Below are positions 44,667 through 54,048 of a stretch of DNA of 64,000 nt, piece by piece (positions within the stretch are counted from its first letter, which is position 1; each line of letters starts with the position of its first letter). Below the pieces are notes generated by a model. That model saw nothing but the letters and a program-made list of their open reading frames with translations, searched no databases and was not told where the DNA came from. Source of the DNA: Candidatus Binatia bacterium (GTDB lineage: Bacteria > Desulfobacterota > Binatia > HRBIN30); NCBI GenBank assembly GCA_023150935.1, contig JAKLJW010000021.1:1-64000 (forward strand). The letters run 5' to 3'. The translations under genes and the position numbers were made by a program.

Positions 44667-44802
44667 CCCGGGCGCTCGAGCGACCCGACCGCTTTCCCGA
44701 CGGCGCCTTCGCCGCCTGTCGGCGGACCCGACCGGCATGGCCGGGTCATCGTCCTTGCGAGTACCGGGGCGATGCGCGATAAAAATAAGGCGGGGCCGAT
44801 TT

Positions 44803-45801
44803 ATGCCGGAATTGCGGAAAGATCCCATTATGGGGCGATGGGTGATCATTGCCACCGAACGCGCTCGTCGTCCGGTCGATTTCAGGCGGGTTCAAACCAA
44901 CCTCCGCGCCGCCGAGTGCGACTTCTGCGCCGGCAACGAGGCGCAGACGCCCGCGGAAGTGCTGGCATTCAGGAGCAACGGCAGTCGCGCCAACGCCCCG
45001 GGCTGGAGCGTGCGCGTTATCTCCAACAAGTTTCCCGCGCTGCGCATCGAAGGGGAAATCGGCCGCCGGGGCGACGGCATCTTCGATCTCATGAACGGCG
45101 TCGGAGCGCACGAGGTGATCATCGAGACCCCGGACCACCAGGTGGATCTGGGCGAGCTCAGCGTGGAGCAAATCGAGGATGTGCTGTGGTCGTACCACGA
45201 TCGCGTGCACGATCTAAAGAAGGACGTTCGCTTCCGCTACATTCTGATATTCAAGAACGTCGGGGCCGAAGCGGGTGCCAGCGTCGAACACACGCATTCG
45301 CAGCTTATCGCGTTGCCGATCGTACCGCTGAACGTCGCCGAGGAGCTGCAGGGTGCCCATCAGTATTACCGTTACAAGGAACGCTGCGTCTATTGCGATC
45401 TCATCCTGCAGGAGCTGGACGACGGCCGCCGTCTGGTCGCCGAAAACGACGACTTCGTCACCCTCTGCCCGTTCGCACCGCGCTTCCCCATGGAGGCCTG
45501 GATTCTCCCCAGGCGCCACAGCCCCCGCTTCGAGGAAGCCACCAAGCACGAATACCGCAACCTCGCCCGTGCCGTGCAGGAGATCCTCCGTCGCCTCAAC
45601 CGTGTGCTGACGGCGCCGCCTTACAACTACGTGATCCATTCCTCGCCGGTAAACGACGCCGACCATACCTACTACCACTGGCACATCGAGATCATGCCCA
45701 AGCTCACGCAGGTGGCCGGTTTCGAGTGGGGCACCGGCTTCTACATCAACCCCGTACCGCCCGAAGACGCCGCGGCGCTGTTGCGAGACGCCACCCCCTG
45801 A
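44803..45801 (+). CDS. galT: Galactose-1-phosphate uridylyltransferase
   Basis: GalT exchanges UMP between UDP-glucose and galactose-1-phosphate. The 332-residue protein has the nucleophile motif His163-Thr-His165-Ser-Gln (usual HPHxQ), a zinc-site CDFCAGNE and a second one around YCDLILQE, and the C-terminal HSSPVNDADHTYYHWHIEIMP. The ATG at 44803 gives the family N-terminus MPELRKDPIMGRWVIIA. glgA follows after 229 bases, which suggests sugar-nucleotide and glycogen metabolism. Confidence 0.93.
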   Translation: MPELRKDPIMGRWVIIATERARRPVDFRRVQTNLRAAECDFCAGNEAQTPAEVLAFRSNGSRANAPGWSVRVISNKFPALRIEGEIGRRGDGIFDLMNGVGAHEVIIETPDHQVDLGELSVEQIEDVLWSYHDRVHDLKKDVRFRYILIFKNVGAEAGASVEHTHSQLIALPIVPLNVAEELQGAHQYYRYKERCVYCDLILQELDDGRRLVAENDDFVTLCPFAPRFPMEAWILPRRHSPRFEEATKHEYRNLARAVQEILRRLNRVLTAPPYNYVIHSSPVNDADHTYYHWHIEIMPKLTQVAGFEWGTGFYINPVPPEDAAALLRDATP

Positions 45802-46030
45802 AGGGTGCCGCGCCCGCCTGATCGATCGTCGTGTCGAGCGTCCTTAGCGCCCCGGCCCGGGCTGTCGGAAACGCGGCAGTATTCGTCGGGCATCTCGTCC
45901 CCTCACCTCGTCGCCCCGAAGAAAGGCCGCACCCGGGCACGATGTGTCGCTGGATTTGCACGATCGATTCCGTGCCGCCTACGGACCGCTGTGCGGCGCA
46001 CCCGCGGCCCCGCGGCATCGAGGGAGCCTC

Positions 46031-47563
46031 ATGCACGTCGTAATGGCGGCTGCCGAGGCGGTACCTTTCGCGAAGACCGGAGGGCTGGCCGACGTTCTCG
46101 GGGCGCTGCCGCGCGCCCTGCAGCGGCTCGGCGTGGACGTGACCGTCGTTCTCCCCGCCTACGCGGTTATTTCGCGCCGCGGCTTTTCCGTGCAACGCCT
46201 CGATATCGAGCTCGAAATCCCCATCGCCAATCGCATCCTGACCGGCGGCGTGCTTGCCACGACACTGCACGAAACCATTCCCGTCTACTTGATCGAGGCC
46301 GAACAGTACTTCGACCGTGCCGGCCTTTACGGTACCCCCAGCGGCGACTATCCGGACAACGCGGAGAGATTCGCCTTCTTTGGCCGCGCGATCCCTGCCC
46401 TCCTCCAGCACCTCGGTGCGCCCCACATCCTGCATTGCCACGACTGGCAAACCGCCCTGGCTCCCGTCTTCCTGCGTCTCGATGCTGCGCGCTACCCGAG
46501 TCTGGTCGGCGTCAAGACCGTGCAGACCGTGCACAACCTCGGTTATCAGGGTCTGTTCGAACGCACGCACTGGCCGCTGTTGAACCTCGACTGGCGCTAC
46601 TTCACCGCCGACTGGCTCGAGTTCTACGGGCGCATCAATTACTTGAAGGGTGGATTGGTCGCCGCCGATGCGCTGACGACCGTGAGTCCAACGTATGCTC
46701 GCGAGATTCAGACCCGCGAGCTGGGCTACGGGCTCGAGGGCCTGCTGCGCCAGCGCCGCAGCGACCTTTTGGGCATCCTGAACGGGGTCGACTACCGCGA
46801 CTGGAACCCGGAACACGATCCGTTCATCGCCGCCCGGTACTCCGCCAACGATCCCGCCGGCAAACTCGCGTGCAAGGTCGACCTGCAGCAGACGATCGGC
46901 CTGCCCTGCTCTCCGAAGACGCCATTGATCGGTATCGTTTCGCGACTCGCCGCCCAGAAGGGTTTCGATCTCCTTGCCGAGGTCGTCCCGGCAATGCTGC
47001 AGCGACACAACCTGCAACTGGCGATACTTGGCACCGGAGACGACCAGTACGCCCGCCTGCTCGGCGACTTGCGGGCGCAGTTCCCGCGTCAGCTGGCGGT
47101 GCGGATCGGCTTTGACGAGCCTCTCGCCCACAAGATCGAGGCCGGAAGCGATATTTTCCTGATGCCCTCACGGTACGAACCGTGCGGGCTCAACCAGATC
47201 TACAGCCTGCGTTACGGCACCGTTCCCGTAGTGCATGCTACCGGAGGGCTGGAGGACACCATCGCCGAGTTTGACCACGAGACCGGCAGCGGTACCGGGT
47301 TCAAGTTCAAATCCTACACTGCGTCCGCGCTGCGCGCTTGTCTCGAACGCGCGCTCGACCTCTACGGCAGCCCGGACTGGCCGACGATTCGCCGTAACGG
47401 TATGCGCGCCGATTTCTCCTGGGACCGCTCCGCTCAGGCTTACATGGACCTCTACCGGCGCATACGACCGGATGCTTCACTCACGGAGTCGCTTCCCATA
47501 ACGGCCGGATGCGGCAACCCGGAACGCCAGGACCACGCGGGAAGGGGACGTCGAACGCCATAA
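46031..47563 (+). CDS. glgA: Glycogen synthase (GT5)
   Basis: GlgA extends alpha-1,4-glucan from ADP-glucose. The 510-residue protein has the N-terminal KTGGLADV, HCHDWQTAL, a TVHNLGYQG, and the C-terminal lobe PSRYEPCGLNQIYSLRYGTVPVVH with GGLEDTI. GAGGGAG five bases before the ATG at 46031 sets the start. The last 30 or so residues are beyond the usual end, and the stop lies 83 bases inside the convergent membrane glycosyltransferase gene. Confidence 0.94.
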   Translation: MHVVMAAAEAVPFAKTGGLADVLGALPRALQRLGVDVTVVLPAYAVISRRGFSVQRLDIELEIPIANRILTGGVLATTLHETIPVYLIEAEQYFDRAGLYGTPSGDYPDNAERFAFFGRAIPALLQHLGAPHILHCHDWQTALAPVFLRLDAARYPSLVGVKTVQTVHNLGYQGLFERTHWPLLNLDWRYFTADWLEFYGRINYLKGGLVAADALTTVSPTYAREIQTRELGYGLEGLLRQRRSDLLGILNGVDYRDWNPEHDPFIAARYSANDPAGKLACKVDLQQTIGLPCSPKTPLIGIVSRLAAQKGFDLLAEVVPAMLQRHNLQLAILGTGDDQYARLLGDLRAQFPRQLAVRIGFDEPLAHKIEAGSDIFLMPSRYEPCGLNQIYSLRYGTVPVVHATGGLEDTIAEFDHETGSGTGFKFKSYTASALRACLERALDLYGSPDWPTIRRNGMRADFSWDRSAQAYMDLYRRIRPDASLTESLPITAGCGNPERQDHAGRGRRTP

Positions 47564-49193
47564 CAAGGGCCTCGCCATCGCGGCCGCGAATCGTGCGCAC
47601 GGTCGCGCCCGCAAAGCATGAACGCAGATCCCCGAGTAAGGTCGTCGCGTCGGGTGCCAGCAGGACGGTAACCGGGCGATCGGGTGCGATCGCGACCACC
47701 GCGTCGGCCGGTGCGACACTCATCGCACCTTTGCAGAAGACCTCCATCTCCGCGCCATGCTGGATTCCCAGCGCCAGCACCACCTGCCGACCGTCGCAGC
47801 GCGCCGCGGCCTCGCGCAACGCCGCCGCTTGCGTCGTCTCTCGTCCGTCCTCGCGGAGATATTCCCCGAAGAAGAGGTAGGCATTGTGCGCCATCACCCC
47901 GAGCATCGCGGCGGCAACCACGGCCGGTCGCACCGTGCGCGCGTACCATTGCCCATCCGCCGGCGCCGCCGCAAGTAACCGGTCGGCCCCAAAGCCCGCC
48001 AGTAGAAAGACCGCCGGCATCGCCGCGGCCAGGCGGTATGACGCCCGCGGCGAGTCGGTCAACACGACGCCCACTAACAACGTCAGGCCAAGCCAGCCCA
48101 CCAGAAACAGCGGTGCCGGTCGTCCCCGCAGCAGCGCCACCGCGATGCCCACCACCAATGCCGCGCGTGTACCCGCATCCAGCAGACCGGCCGGAGACCG
48201 ATGCAAGACGGCAAGATACGTCCAGCGGCTGAACATGCGCAGACTCTCGCCGAGGTGCTCCGCAACCAGACTCGCGGTCCAGCCGCTCCGTCCCGGAGCC
48301 TGCATGACGTCCAGGGAGTGCCCCGTGAGGTCCCCCCAGGGCACCACCGTCAACAGCGGCCCCAGCGCCAGCAAGACCCCAAGAATAAACCAACCCGCAT
48401 CCGCGACCGCCTCGGCAACGCGATCGCCACGCTCAAACCAGTCGATCACGAGGAGCAACGGAGTCAGCAGTAGAAGGATGCGGACCGGGAAATACCACTG
48501 CAGCACGAGACCCGTTACCACGCCGGCGAGGGCGACGATCGCGGCGCTGCCATCCTGTCTACCGCGGATAAGAAGATAGAGCGCCAACGCCGTGCCGAAC
48601 GAGGACTGCCAGAAAGGAAACCCGGTCCGACTGTTGTGCAGATGCCAGAGCGACACCGCCATGAGGAAAGTCCCGGCGAGCGCCGCCCGGTCCCCAACCA
48701 ACCGGCGCCCGAGGCCGAAGGTCGCCAGCAGCCCCGCCAGACCCATGAGCGCCGAAGCGAGGCGCAACGCCCGGAACGGCTCGTCCCCGGCGAGGGCCAG
48801 CACGCCTCCCTGCACAACGAAGCTCAGTCTCGGCATGGTGAACCACCCGAGACTGGCGAACACGTTAGGCCCTTCACCGCGTGCGATGCGCAACGCCTCC
48901 GCACCCGGGAGCAACTCGTCGATGCTGATGCTGCCAGGAATCGACGCAAGACCGGGGAGGCGAAATGCCGCCGCCACGATAACCACCGCAACCAGGCCGA
49001 CCCACATCGGCACAGGCGGCCCCGCAACCGGATGCCGCGCCCGGGAAAAACCGGTAACGTAAAGGACCAGCGCAGCAACCCACAGGCGGAACGGCCAACC
49101 GTACTCGGCCGCGCTGGTCGACCAGGCCGCGCACGCGACCACACCGAGCAGTAAGGCCCCCGCCCGTGCCGTCACGCGTACCCGCGTGCTCAC
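47481..49193 (-). CDS. GT-C fold membrane glycosyltransferase (PMT/ArnT-like)
   Basis: The 570-residue protein has ten or more membrane spans and a GT39/ArnT-type N-terminal region with a loop acidic pair in GSISIDELLPGAEAL. The last 110 residues form a soluble domain. Enzymes of this fold use polyprenyl-phosphate sugars on the outer face of the inner membrane. The GTG start overlaps the stop of the ATP-grasp gene by four bases, so it belongs to the operon 52380-47481. The acceptor is unknown. Confidence 0.8.
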   Translation of the reverse strand: MSTRVRVTARAGALLLGVVACAAWSTSAAEYGWPFRLWVAALVLYVTGFSRARHPVAGPPVPMWVGLVAVVIVAAAFRLPGLASIPGSISIDELLPGAEALRIARGEGPNVFASLGWFTMPRLSFVVQGGVLALAGDEPFRALRLASALMGLAGLLATFGLGRRLVGDRAALAGTFLMAVSLWHLHNSRTGFPFWQSSFGTALALYLLIRGRQDGSAAIVALAGVVTGLVLQWYFPVRILLLLTPLLLVIDWFERGDRVAEAVADAGWFILGVLLALGPLLTVVPWGDLTGHSLDVMQAPGRSGWTASLVAEHLGESLRMFSRWTYLAVLHRSPAGLLDAGTRAALVVGIAVALLRGRPAPLFLVGWLGLTLLVGVVLTDSPRASYRLAAAMPAVFLLAGFGADRLLAAAPADGQWYARTVRPAVVAAAMLGVMAHNAYLFFGEYLREDGRETTQAAALREAAARCDGRQVVLALGIQHGAEMEVFCKGAMSVAPADAVVAIAPDRPVTVLLAPDATTLLGDLRSCFAGATVRTIRGRDGEALVMAFDVPFPRGPGVPGCRIRPLWEATP

Positions 49194-50170
49194 GAACGTC
49201 GCTCTCCCTCGATCGGCCCTTCGATATCGCCCGCAAGCCCCAACCCGAGGGAAATGCGCGCCGCGACATCGTGGCAGGCGTCATGCCGAGCCTCCACTGC
49301 CGTCAGCAGCGGCCGCAACCCACACCCCGTCGCCAACTGGATTGCCAATCCCGGTCGCGCATTCAGTTCCAGCACCACCGGACCGCGCCGCGCATCGATG
49401 ACGATGTCGATGCCGAAATACCCGAGCGGCACGGCGTCGTGACTGGCGGCCGCAATGCGCACCACCTCCGACCATGCCGGAATGCGCAGCCCCGCTAGTT
49501 CCTGGCCCGTGTCCGGATGTCGGGCGATCTCTTTTCCCCACCGGATCGCATGCACGGCACGGCCAGTCGCCAACTCCAGCCCGACGCCGATGCCCCCGAC
49601 ATGCAGGTTCGCCCGCCCGGCCGACTGCCGAGTCGGCAGCCGCGCCATGGCCATGATCGGTACGCCGTGGAACACCACGACGCGCACGTCCGCAACGCCC
49701 CCGGGCGTATATGCAGCCAGGGTACGCTCGGGCACGAGGCGCTCTTCCAGAATGACCTGGTCGCGGGCCTGGCTCATGGCGAAGGCTCCGGCCAGAATGT
49801 CGGCAGCCCGCGACAGCAAATCGGCCGCGGACACCTGCGCACCGCCGGCTGTCAGGAAGCGCTCTGCCCGGCGCCCCACCACGACCAGTATGCCCTCCCC
49901 ACCCGCACCTCTGGCCGGCTTCAAGACGAACTCCTGCCGCCGCATCGCCTCATCGAGCAAATCGCCGAGCTGTCGCGTCGAAGTGTACGCCCCGAACGTG
50001 ACCGGAACGGGAATCCCGTGCTCGACAAGTACCGCCTTCGTCCGAGCCTTGTCGTCGACCAGGGCCACCAACCGCTGCGGATTCACCCGCAGCAGAACCT
50101 CGCCGTTGCGTCGGTTGATCCCGAGGACCTCGCGCCGCAGACGCCGCACCCGTCTGTACAGACCGACCAT
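49190..50170 (-). CDS. ATP-grasp alpha-L-glutamate ligase-like protein (RimK-related)
   Basis: The 326-residue ATP-grasp enzyme has VLKPARGAGGEGILVV (nucleotide-binding), VILEERLVPE, and the metal-binding end VVLELNARPGLAIQ. It matches the RimK-related ligases that are encoded next to inactive transglutaminase/7TM proteins. Members are predicted to join an amino acid to a peptide or protein; the reaction is not established. The ATG shares one base with the stop of the upstream 7TM gene (TGATG). The frame to 50233 lies inside that gene. Confidence 0.87.
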   Translation of the reverse strand: MVGLYRRVRRLRREVLGINRRNGEVLLRVNPQRLVALVDDKARTKAVLVEHGIPVPVTFGAYTSTRQLGDLLDEAMRRQEFVLKPARGAGGEGILVVVGRRAERFLTAGGAQVSAADLLSRAADILAGAFAMSQARDQVILEERLVPERTLAAYTPGGVADVRVVVFHGVPIMAMARLPTRQSAGRANLHVGGIGVGLELATGRAVHAIRWGKEIARHPDTGQELAGLRIPAWSEVVRIAAASHDAVPLGYFGIDIVIDARRGPVVLELNARPGLAIQLATGCGLRPLLTAVEARHDACHDVAARISLGLGLAGDIEGPIEGERRS

Positions 50171-52380
50171 CAGTTCGCCCGCCGGCCGAGGTCGAAGAAA
50201 CGGACGTACTCTAGCAGTCGCAATCCGCGCCACTTCCCGAGGCCGATGTCGACGGCGATAGCCGCCACCAGCAACTCCGGAAAACTCAACAGTACTGACT
50301 GTAACCCGGTAAAATCGACGGCAAGGTAACAGATCGCCGCCAGGACCAACGTGTTGACCGCCAGCCGAATCGCCTCACGGGTCCCCAGCTCCGCCTGAGA
50401 CGAAGAGAAGTTCTCGATCACCCCGGCCATGATGACCATCGGAAAGATGCTGACGTTGATCAGCGCCCCGATCCCGAACGACGCTCCGAGTACGGTCAGA
50501 CCCGCCATCGTACCGGCAACGATCGCAATGAGGATTGCCAACCGGGCCACCAGTTGCAGCCGCACCCGCTGCAGCAGACCGCGGACTACGGCCCCGACGC
50601 CGACGATGGCCGCAAAGATCGCGGCCCCCCACTGCAGCCCGGTGGTTACGAAGGCCAACGACACGATAACCGGGGAGAACGTCCCGAAGGTCTCGACGCC
50701 CACCACCGTGCGAGCCACGACGATCAACGCCGCGATCACCGGCAGCACCAGGATGAGCGTCAAAGCCTCCAGCGGAACCTGAGCCCGCACCGCCCGCACC
50801 CAGCCGGCGACCACGACACGGCGCCACACTCCCAGATCCTCGTAGCTACGGCGGTCCAGAACCACCGGGTCCAGGTCCCACTTCTTCGCTTCCTCGGCCA
50901 TCGGCACGCCATTGATGACGTTGGCGCGCACCATCTCCCAGAGCGCCAGCAGATCGGCGGGCCGGTCGACCAGCACGACCTCGCCGGTAGGCACCACCAA
51001 GCGATAGAGCACCGTGCCGAGCACCCTGCCGACCGCGCGCGGGAATCCCCCGGATACCACCACGCGCGCGTCCCGCAACGTCAGGTGCTTCTCCCCGAGG
51101 GCCATCAAGGCGTACAGACCGGCATCGTCGTGAGTCGCCACCAGCACAACATGGGCACCCCGGACCAAACTCAGGTTGTTGAGGATCAGTCTCTGCAGGT
51201 ACTGCTCGCGGAAGTATCGCGACTCGAAACGAGCCGTCAGCAGAACCACATCGATCTCGTCCGCCTGGGCCTCGCGGAGCAGGCGCTGGGTAACCGCTTC
51301 CGGAACGCTCTGATCGGCAAACACCACAACCGAAGCCACGGGTCGCTCCACGTAGCTCGAGGCCGTCCTGACCTGCTCGCCCCCCACCTGCGTCTCCGGA
51401 CCCCCGCCGTGCGGTCCAGGAGTGGGTTCCGCCGCCGCACGAGCACCTTCACGACTGCTGCGGTGCACGACGAAGCCGTAGTCGAGGGTCGTACCCGAGG
51501 TGTGCACGAGCAGCGGCTCGTCACCGCGGTACAGGCTCAAATAGTCGTTCGGCAGCCAGCCGAAGTGCCCGCCGCCGGGGTCCAGGGGCACCCATCCGTC
51601 ACCGAAAAAGGCCTCGACCCAGGAGATCGTCGCTCGGCGCTTGGTGGCGTCAGCGAGTTTGAGCCCGCCAACCACACGCGTCGGAACCCCGACGCTGCGC
51701 AGCAAGGCGGCCAGCAAGCGCGCCTTACCCGCCGTACTCCCGCGCCCCTCGCGCAGCACCGTAAGAGCGTCCTCTGTCGCCTCGCCGGCTCCCCCGCGCA
51801 CGAACGCCGCAGTGTACTGAAACAGCGCCCAGGCAGCGTCCTCCGCGCTGCGCCCGCCAGCAATCAACTCCCGCGCCCTTCGCTTCACCTCCGGGTCTGC
51901 GGACTGAATGAACGGCGACGCCTCGATATACCTTCGTAGCCGCTCCGGAACGGCGAGCGCCGCGAGCGGCACCGACGGGACGGTCTGACTGCTGTCGGTT
52001 ATCGCCACCGTGAAGTCGTAGGCGATGCGTCCCGACCCGACCGCAGGATCGACGCGGGTGAACGAACCGCGCAGATTCGGGGCGTCCGGTACGTCGCGAT
52101 AGACAAAGCCCTCGGCGGCGACGCGCCGTTCGAGCACCGTTTGATGCCGATCCGAGAGCGGCAGCAGCGCGGCAACGTGCGCCGATGGCGGGCCGCCGCT
52201 CAACTGCATGAAGAGCTGGACGTTCCAGTACGTGGTGATCGGACGCGGCGGTCGTTCGGCCGGACCCGGAGCCTCGCCCGCCCCGCTGAAGACTTCCGTG
52301 CCGGCAGTCGGTTCGGGAAGGTCCTGCGCCGCCGCCAGGCCCGCCCAGGACGCTAGCGCGAACACAAGCAGGAACCGCAT
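50170..52380 (-). CDS. Inactive transglutaminase-like protein fused to seven membrane helices
   Basis: The 736-residue protein has a signal peptide, a periplasmic part, a transglutaminase-like core (about 170-300) and a C-terminal bundle of seven spans (about 510-720). The catalytic Cys position reads GSTAGKARLLAALLRSVGVP with no Cys, and the usual His of HAWVE reads SWVE, so the fold is inactive, as in the known family. It is the first gene of an operon with the ATP-grasp ligase and a glycosyltransferase. The family is thought to act in making or modifying an envelope peptide. A retropepsin-like protease often found nearby is absent here. Confidence 0.87.
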   Translation of the reverse strand: MRFLLVFALASWAGLAAAQDLPEPTAGTEVFSGAGEAPGPAERPPRPITTYWNVQLFMQLSGGPPSAHVAALLPLSDRHQTVLERRVAAEGFVYRDVPDAPNLRGSFTRVDPAVGSGRIAYDFTVAITDSSQTVPSVPLAALAVPERLRRYIEASPFIQSADPEVKRRARELIAGGRSAEDAAWALFQYTAAFVRGGAGEATEDALTVLREGRGSTAGKARLLAALLRSVGVPTRVVGGLKLADATKRRATISWVEAFFGDGWVPLDPGGGHFGWLPNDYLSLYRGDEPLLVHTSGTTLDYGFVVHRSSREGARAAAEPTPGPHGGGPETQVGGEQVRTASSYVERPVASVVVFADQSVPEAVTQRLLREAQADEIDVVLLTARFESRYFREQYLQRLILNNLSLVRGAHVVLVATHDDAGLYALMALGEKHLTLRDARVVVSGGFPRAVGRVLGTVLYRLVVPTGEVVLVDRPADLLALWEMVRANVINGVPMAEEAKKWDLDPVVLDRRSYEDLGVWRRVVVAGWVRAVRAQVPLEALTLILVLPVIAALIVVARTVVGVETFGTFSPVIVSLAFVTTGLQWGAAIFAAIVGVGAVVRGLLQRVRLQLVARLAILIAIVAGTMAGLTVLGASFGIGALINVSIFPMVIMAGVIENFSSSQAELGTREAIRLAVNTLVLAAICYLAVDFTGLQSVLLSFPELLVAAIAVDIGLGKWRGLRLLEYVRFFDLGRRAN

Positions 52381-52472
52381 GCGGGCTCCCCTCTAACAGC
52401 GGGCTTATGGACGATCAAGGAAATCGGGGAACCCGACGGGCCGCACAGTTTCCGGGGGTTGGCAGTGGCGCG

Positions 52473-52518
52473 GAAGAATAAGGGCACGGCGGCGCAGCCA
52501 GGGTGAGCCACCGTGCCC
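52473..52518 (-). terminator. Rho-independent terminator of the sensor kinase gene
   Basis: On the minus strand GGGCACGG (52518-52511) pairs with CCGTGCCC (52489-52482), and the stem is followed by TTATTCTTC (52481-52473). It lies just after the kinase stop at 52534. Confidence 0.6.
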
Positions 52519-52533
52519 GCGAGTGGGTCCCGT

Positions 52534-53844
52534 TCACGCCGCCCGTACCGATGTCGGGTCCGCGTCGGCACCAGCGCCGGAGGGGGGTGGCGCCAGCACC
52601 TCGACGGCCCGCGTCGGGAAACCCATGGGCTCCCGCTCCGCCGGCACGGGTCGGGGGAAGGAAACCGTGAACGTCGAACCCACACCAACCTCGCTCGTAA
52701 CGGTGACAGAGCCGCCCTGGGCTTCCGTCAATCGCTTCACGATGTAGAGACCAAGCCCGGTCCCCGCGGCTCGTGTCGAGGCCTTGCCGCGGCGGTACGG
52801 CGCAAAGACACTCGTACACTGCTCGGCGGACAGGCCCGGACCGGTGTCCCTTACCGCCACGCAGACCGCCCTCTCGTCCGCACTCGAACTGACGACCACC
52901 TTGCCGCCGTTTGTCGTGTACTTGATCGCGTTATCGATCAGGTTGCCCAGAATACGGCCGAGCTGAACCTGGTCGGCAACTATCGCCGGGAGACCATCGG
53001 CCAACTCGCGTCGCAGGCTGATGTCCTTGAGCTGAGCGCCGCCCTGAGCGAGGGTCAGCACATCGTCGACGACGTCATTCACCTGCACTGGCGCGAGCTG
53101 GAAATACACCTTGCCGGCTTCGATACTGGCGGCTTGCAGCAGGTTGGTGACCAGCAGACTCACCCGCCGCACGTTGACCTGGGCTCGCAACAGGAGACCA
53201 CGGTCGACTGACGCGCCGCCCTCCTGCATCTCCAGCGCCAGGGCCAGCAGGTTCTCGGCATTACCGAGCGGTCCACGGAGATCGTGGCTCACCGCGGCCA
53301 GCAACTCCGTCTTGGCCTGCTCGCGCGACCGCGCATCGTTGGCCTCGGACTGGCGACCACGGATCTCGGTAACGAAATAGCCGTAGAAGAGCGCCACCAC
53401 GAACAGAAACGGCACCCGCAGCAATGCCGCCGTCGTCAGGTAAGGCTCGCTACCGTCCCGCATCGACAGCATGGCCCCGTACGCCACCGCAACCACCACC
53501 GCACTACCCACGATCATCGAGAGCGAACCACCGACCGCGGCCACGAAGATGACCAGGAAGTACAACAGAAACAGATCGCCGGACACGTTTGGTGCCCAGC
53601 TCAGGCCAAGCGTAACCCACAATGCGTCGAAGATGACGATGACGATCTCGAACACCTGAGACTCGCACCATGCCTCGGGCAAGCGCGCCACCACCAGATT
53701 CGACGCCAGGGCCCCGATGATCAGTAAGGCGACGTACCCGGGTACCGCCTGCGCCACCGGATCGACTATCAGCAGGTACGAGAAGGCGATGATCAGCACC
53801 CACCGCAACGTCACCACCGTCGACTTCCTCGTTGCCATTCCCAT
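52534..53844 (-). CDS. Membrane sensor histidine kinase
   Basis: The 436-residue protein has six membrane spans in the first 185 residues with almost no periplasmic domain, then HisKA with the phospho-acceptor in AAVSHDLRGPLGNAENL and a HATPase domain (NLIDNAIKYTTNGG, DTGPGLS, GTGLGLYIVKRL). The start at 53844 follows AAGGAG by four bases; ATG at 53838 is also possible. No response regulator gene is adjacent, though the next gene upstream carries two receiver domains. Confidence 0.87.
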   Translation of the reverse strand: MGMATRKSTVVTLRWVLIIAFSYLLIVDPVAQAVPGYVALLIIGALASNLVVARLPEAWCESQVFEIVIVIFDALWVTLGLSWAPNVSGDLFLLYFLVIFVAAVGGSLSMIVGSAVVVAVAYGAMLSMRDGSEPYLTTAALLRVPFLFVVALFYGYFVTEIRGRQSEANDARSREQAKTELLAAVSHDLRGPLGNAENLLALALEMQEGGASVDRGLLLRAQVNVRRVSLLVTNLLQAASIEAGKVYFQLAPVQVNDVVDDVLTLAQGGAQLKDISLRRELADGLPAIVADQVQLGRILGNLIDNAIKYTTNGGKVVVSSSADERAVCVAVRDTGPGLSAEQCTSVFAPYRRGKASTRAAGTGLGLYIVKRLTEAQGGSVTVTSEVGVGSTFTVSFPRPVPAEREPMGFPTRAVEVLAPPPSGAGADADPTSVRAA

Positions 53845-54048
53845 GATCTCCTTCCCCAACCTCCTCACCCACAAGTTCCATGCCAAACCGCCCCGGCTCG
53901 CGCACCAAACTTGTGCCCACCTCGAAAATTGGGTCAGACCGGCACAGTAGTGCCGATGGGTACAGGATTCGGCGGCGCCCCGCGCGCGGCACGACTGCGG
54001 TCCGCACCCCCAGCCCACCGCTCGGCGGAGGACCGCGGCGGCCCCGGT

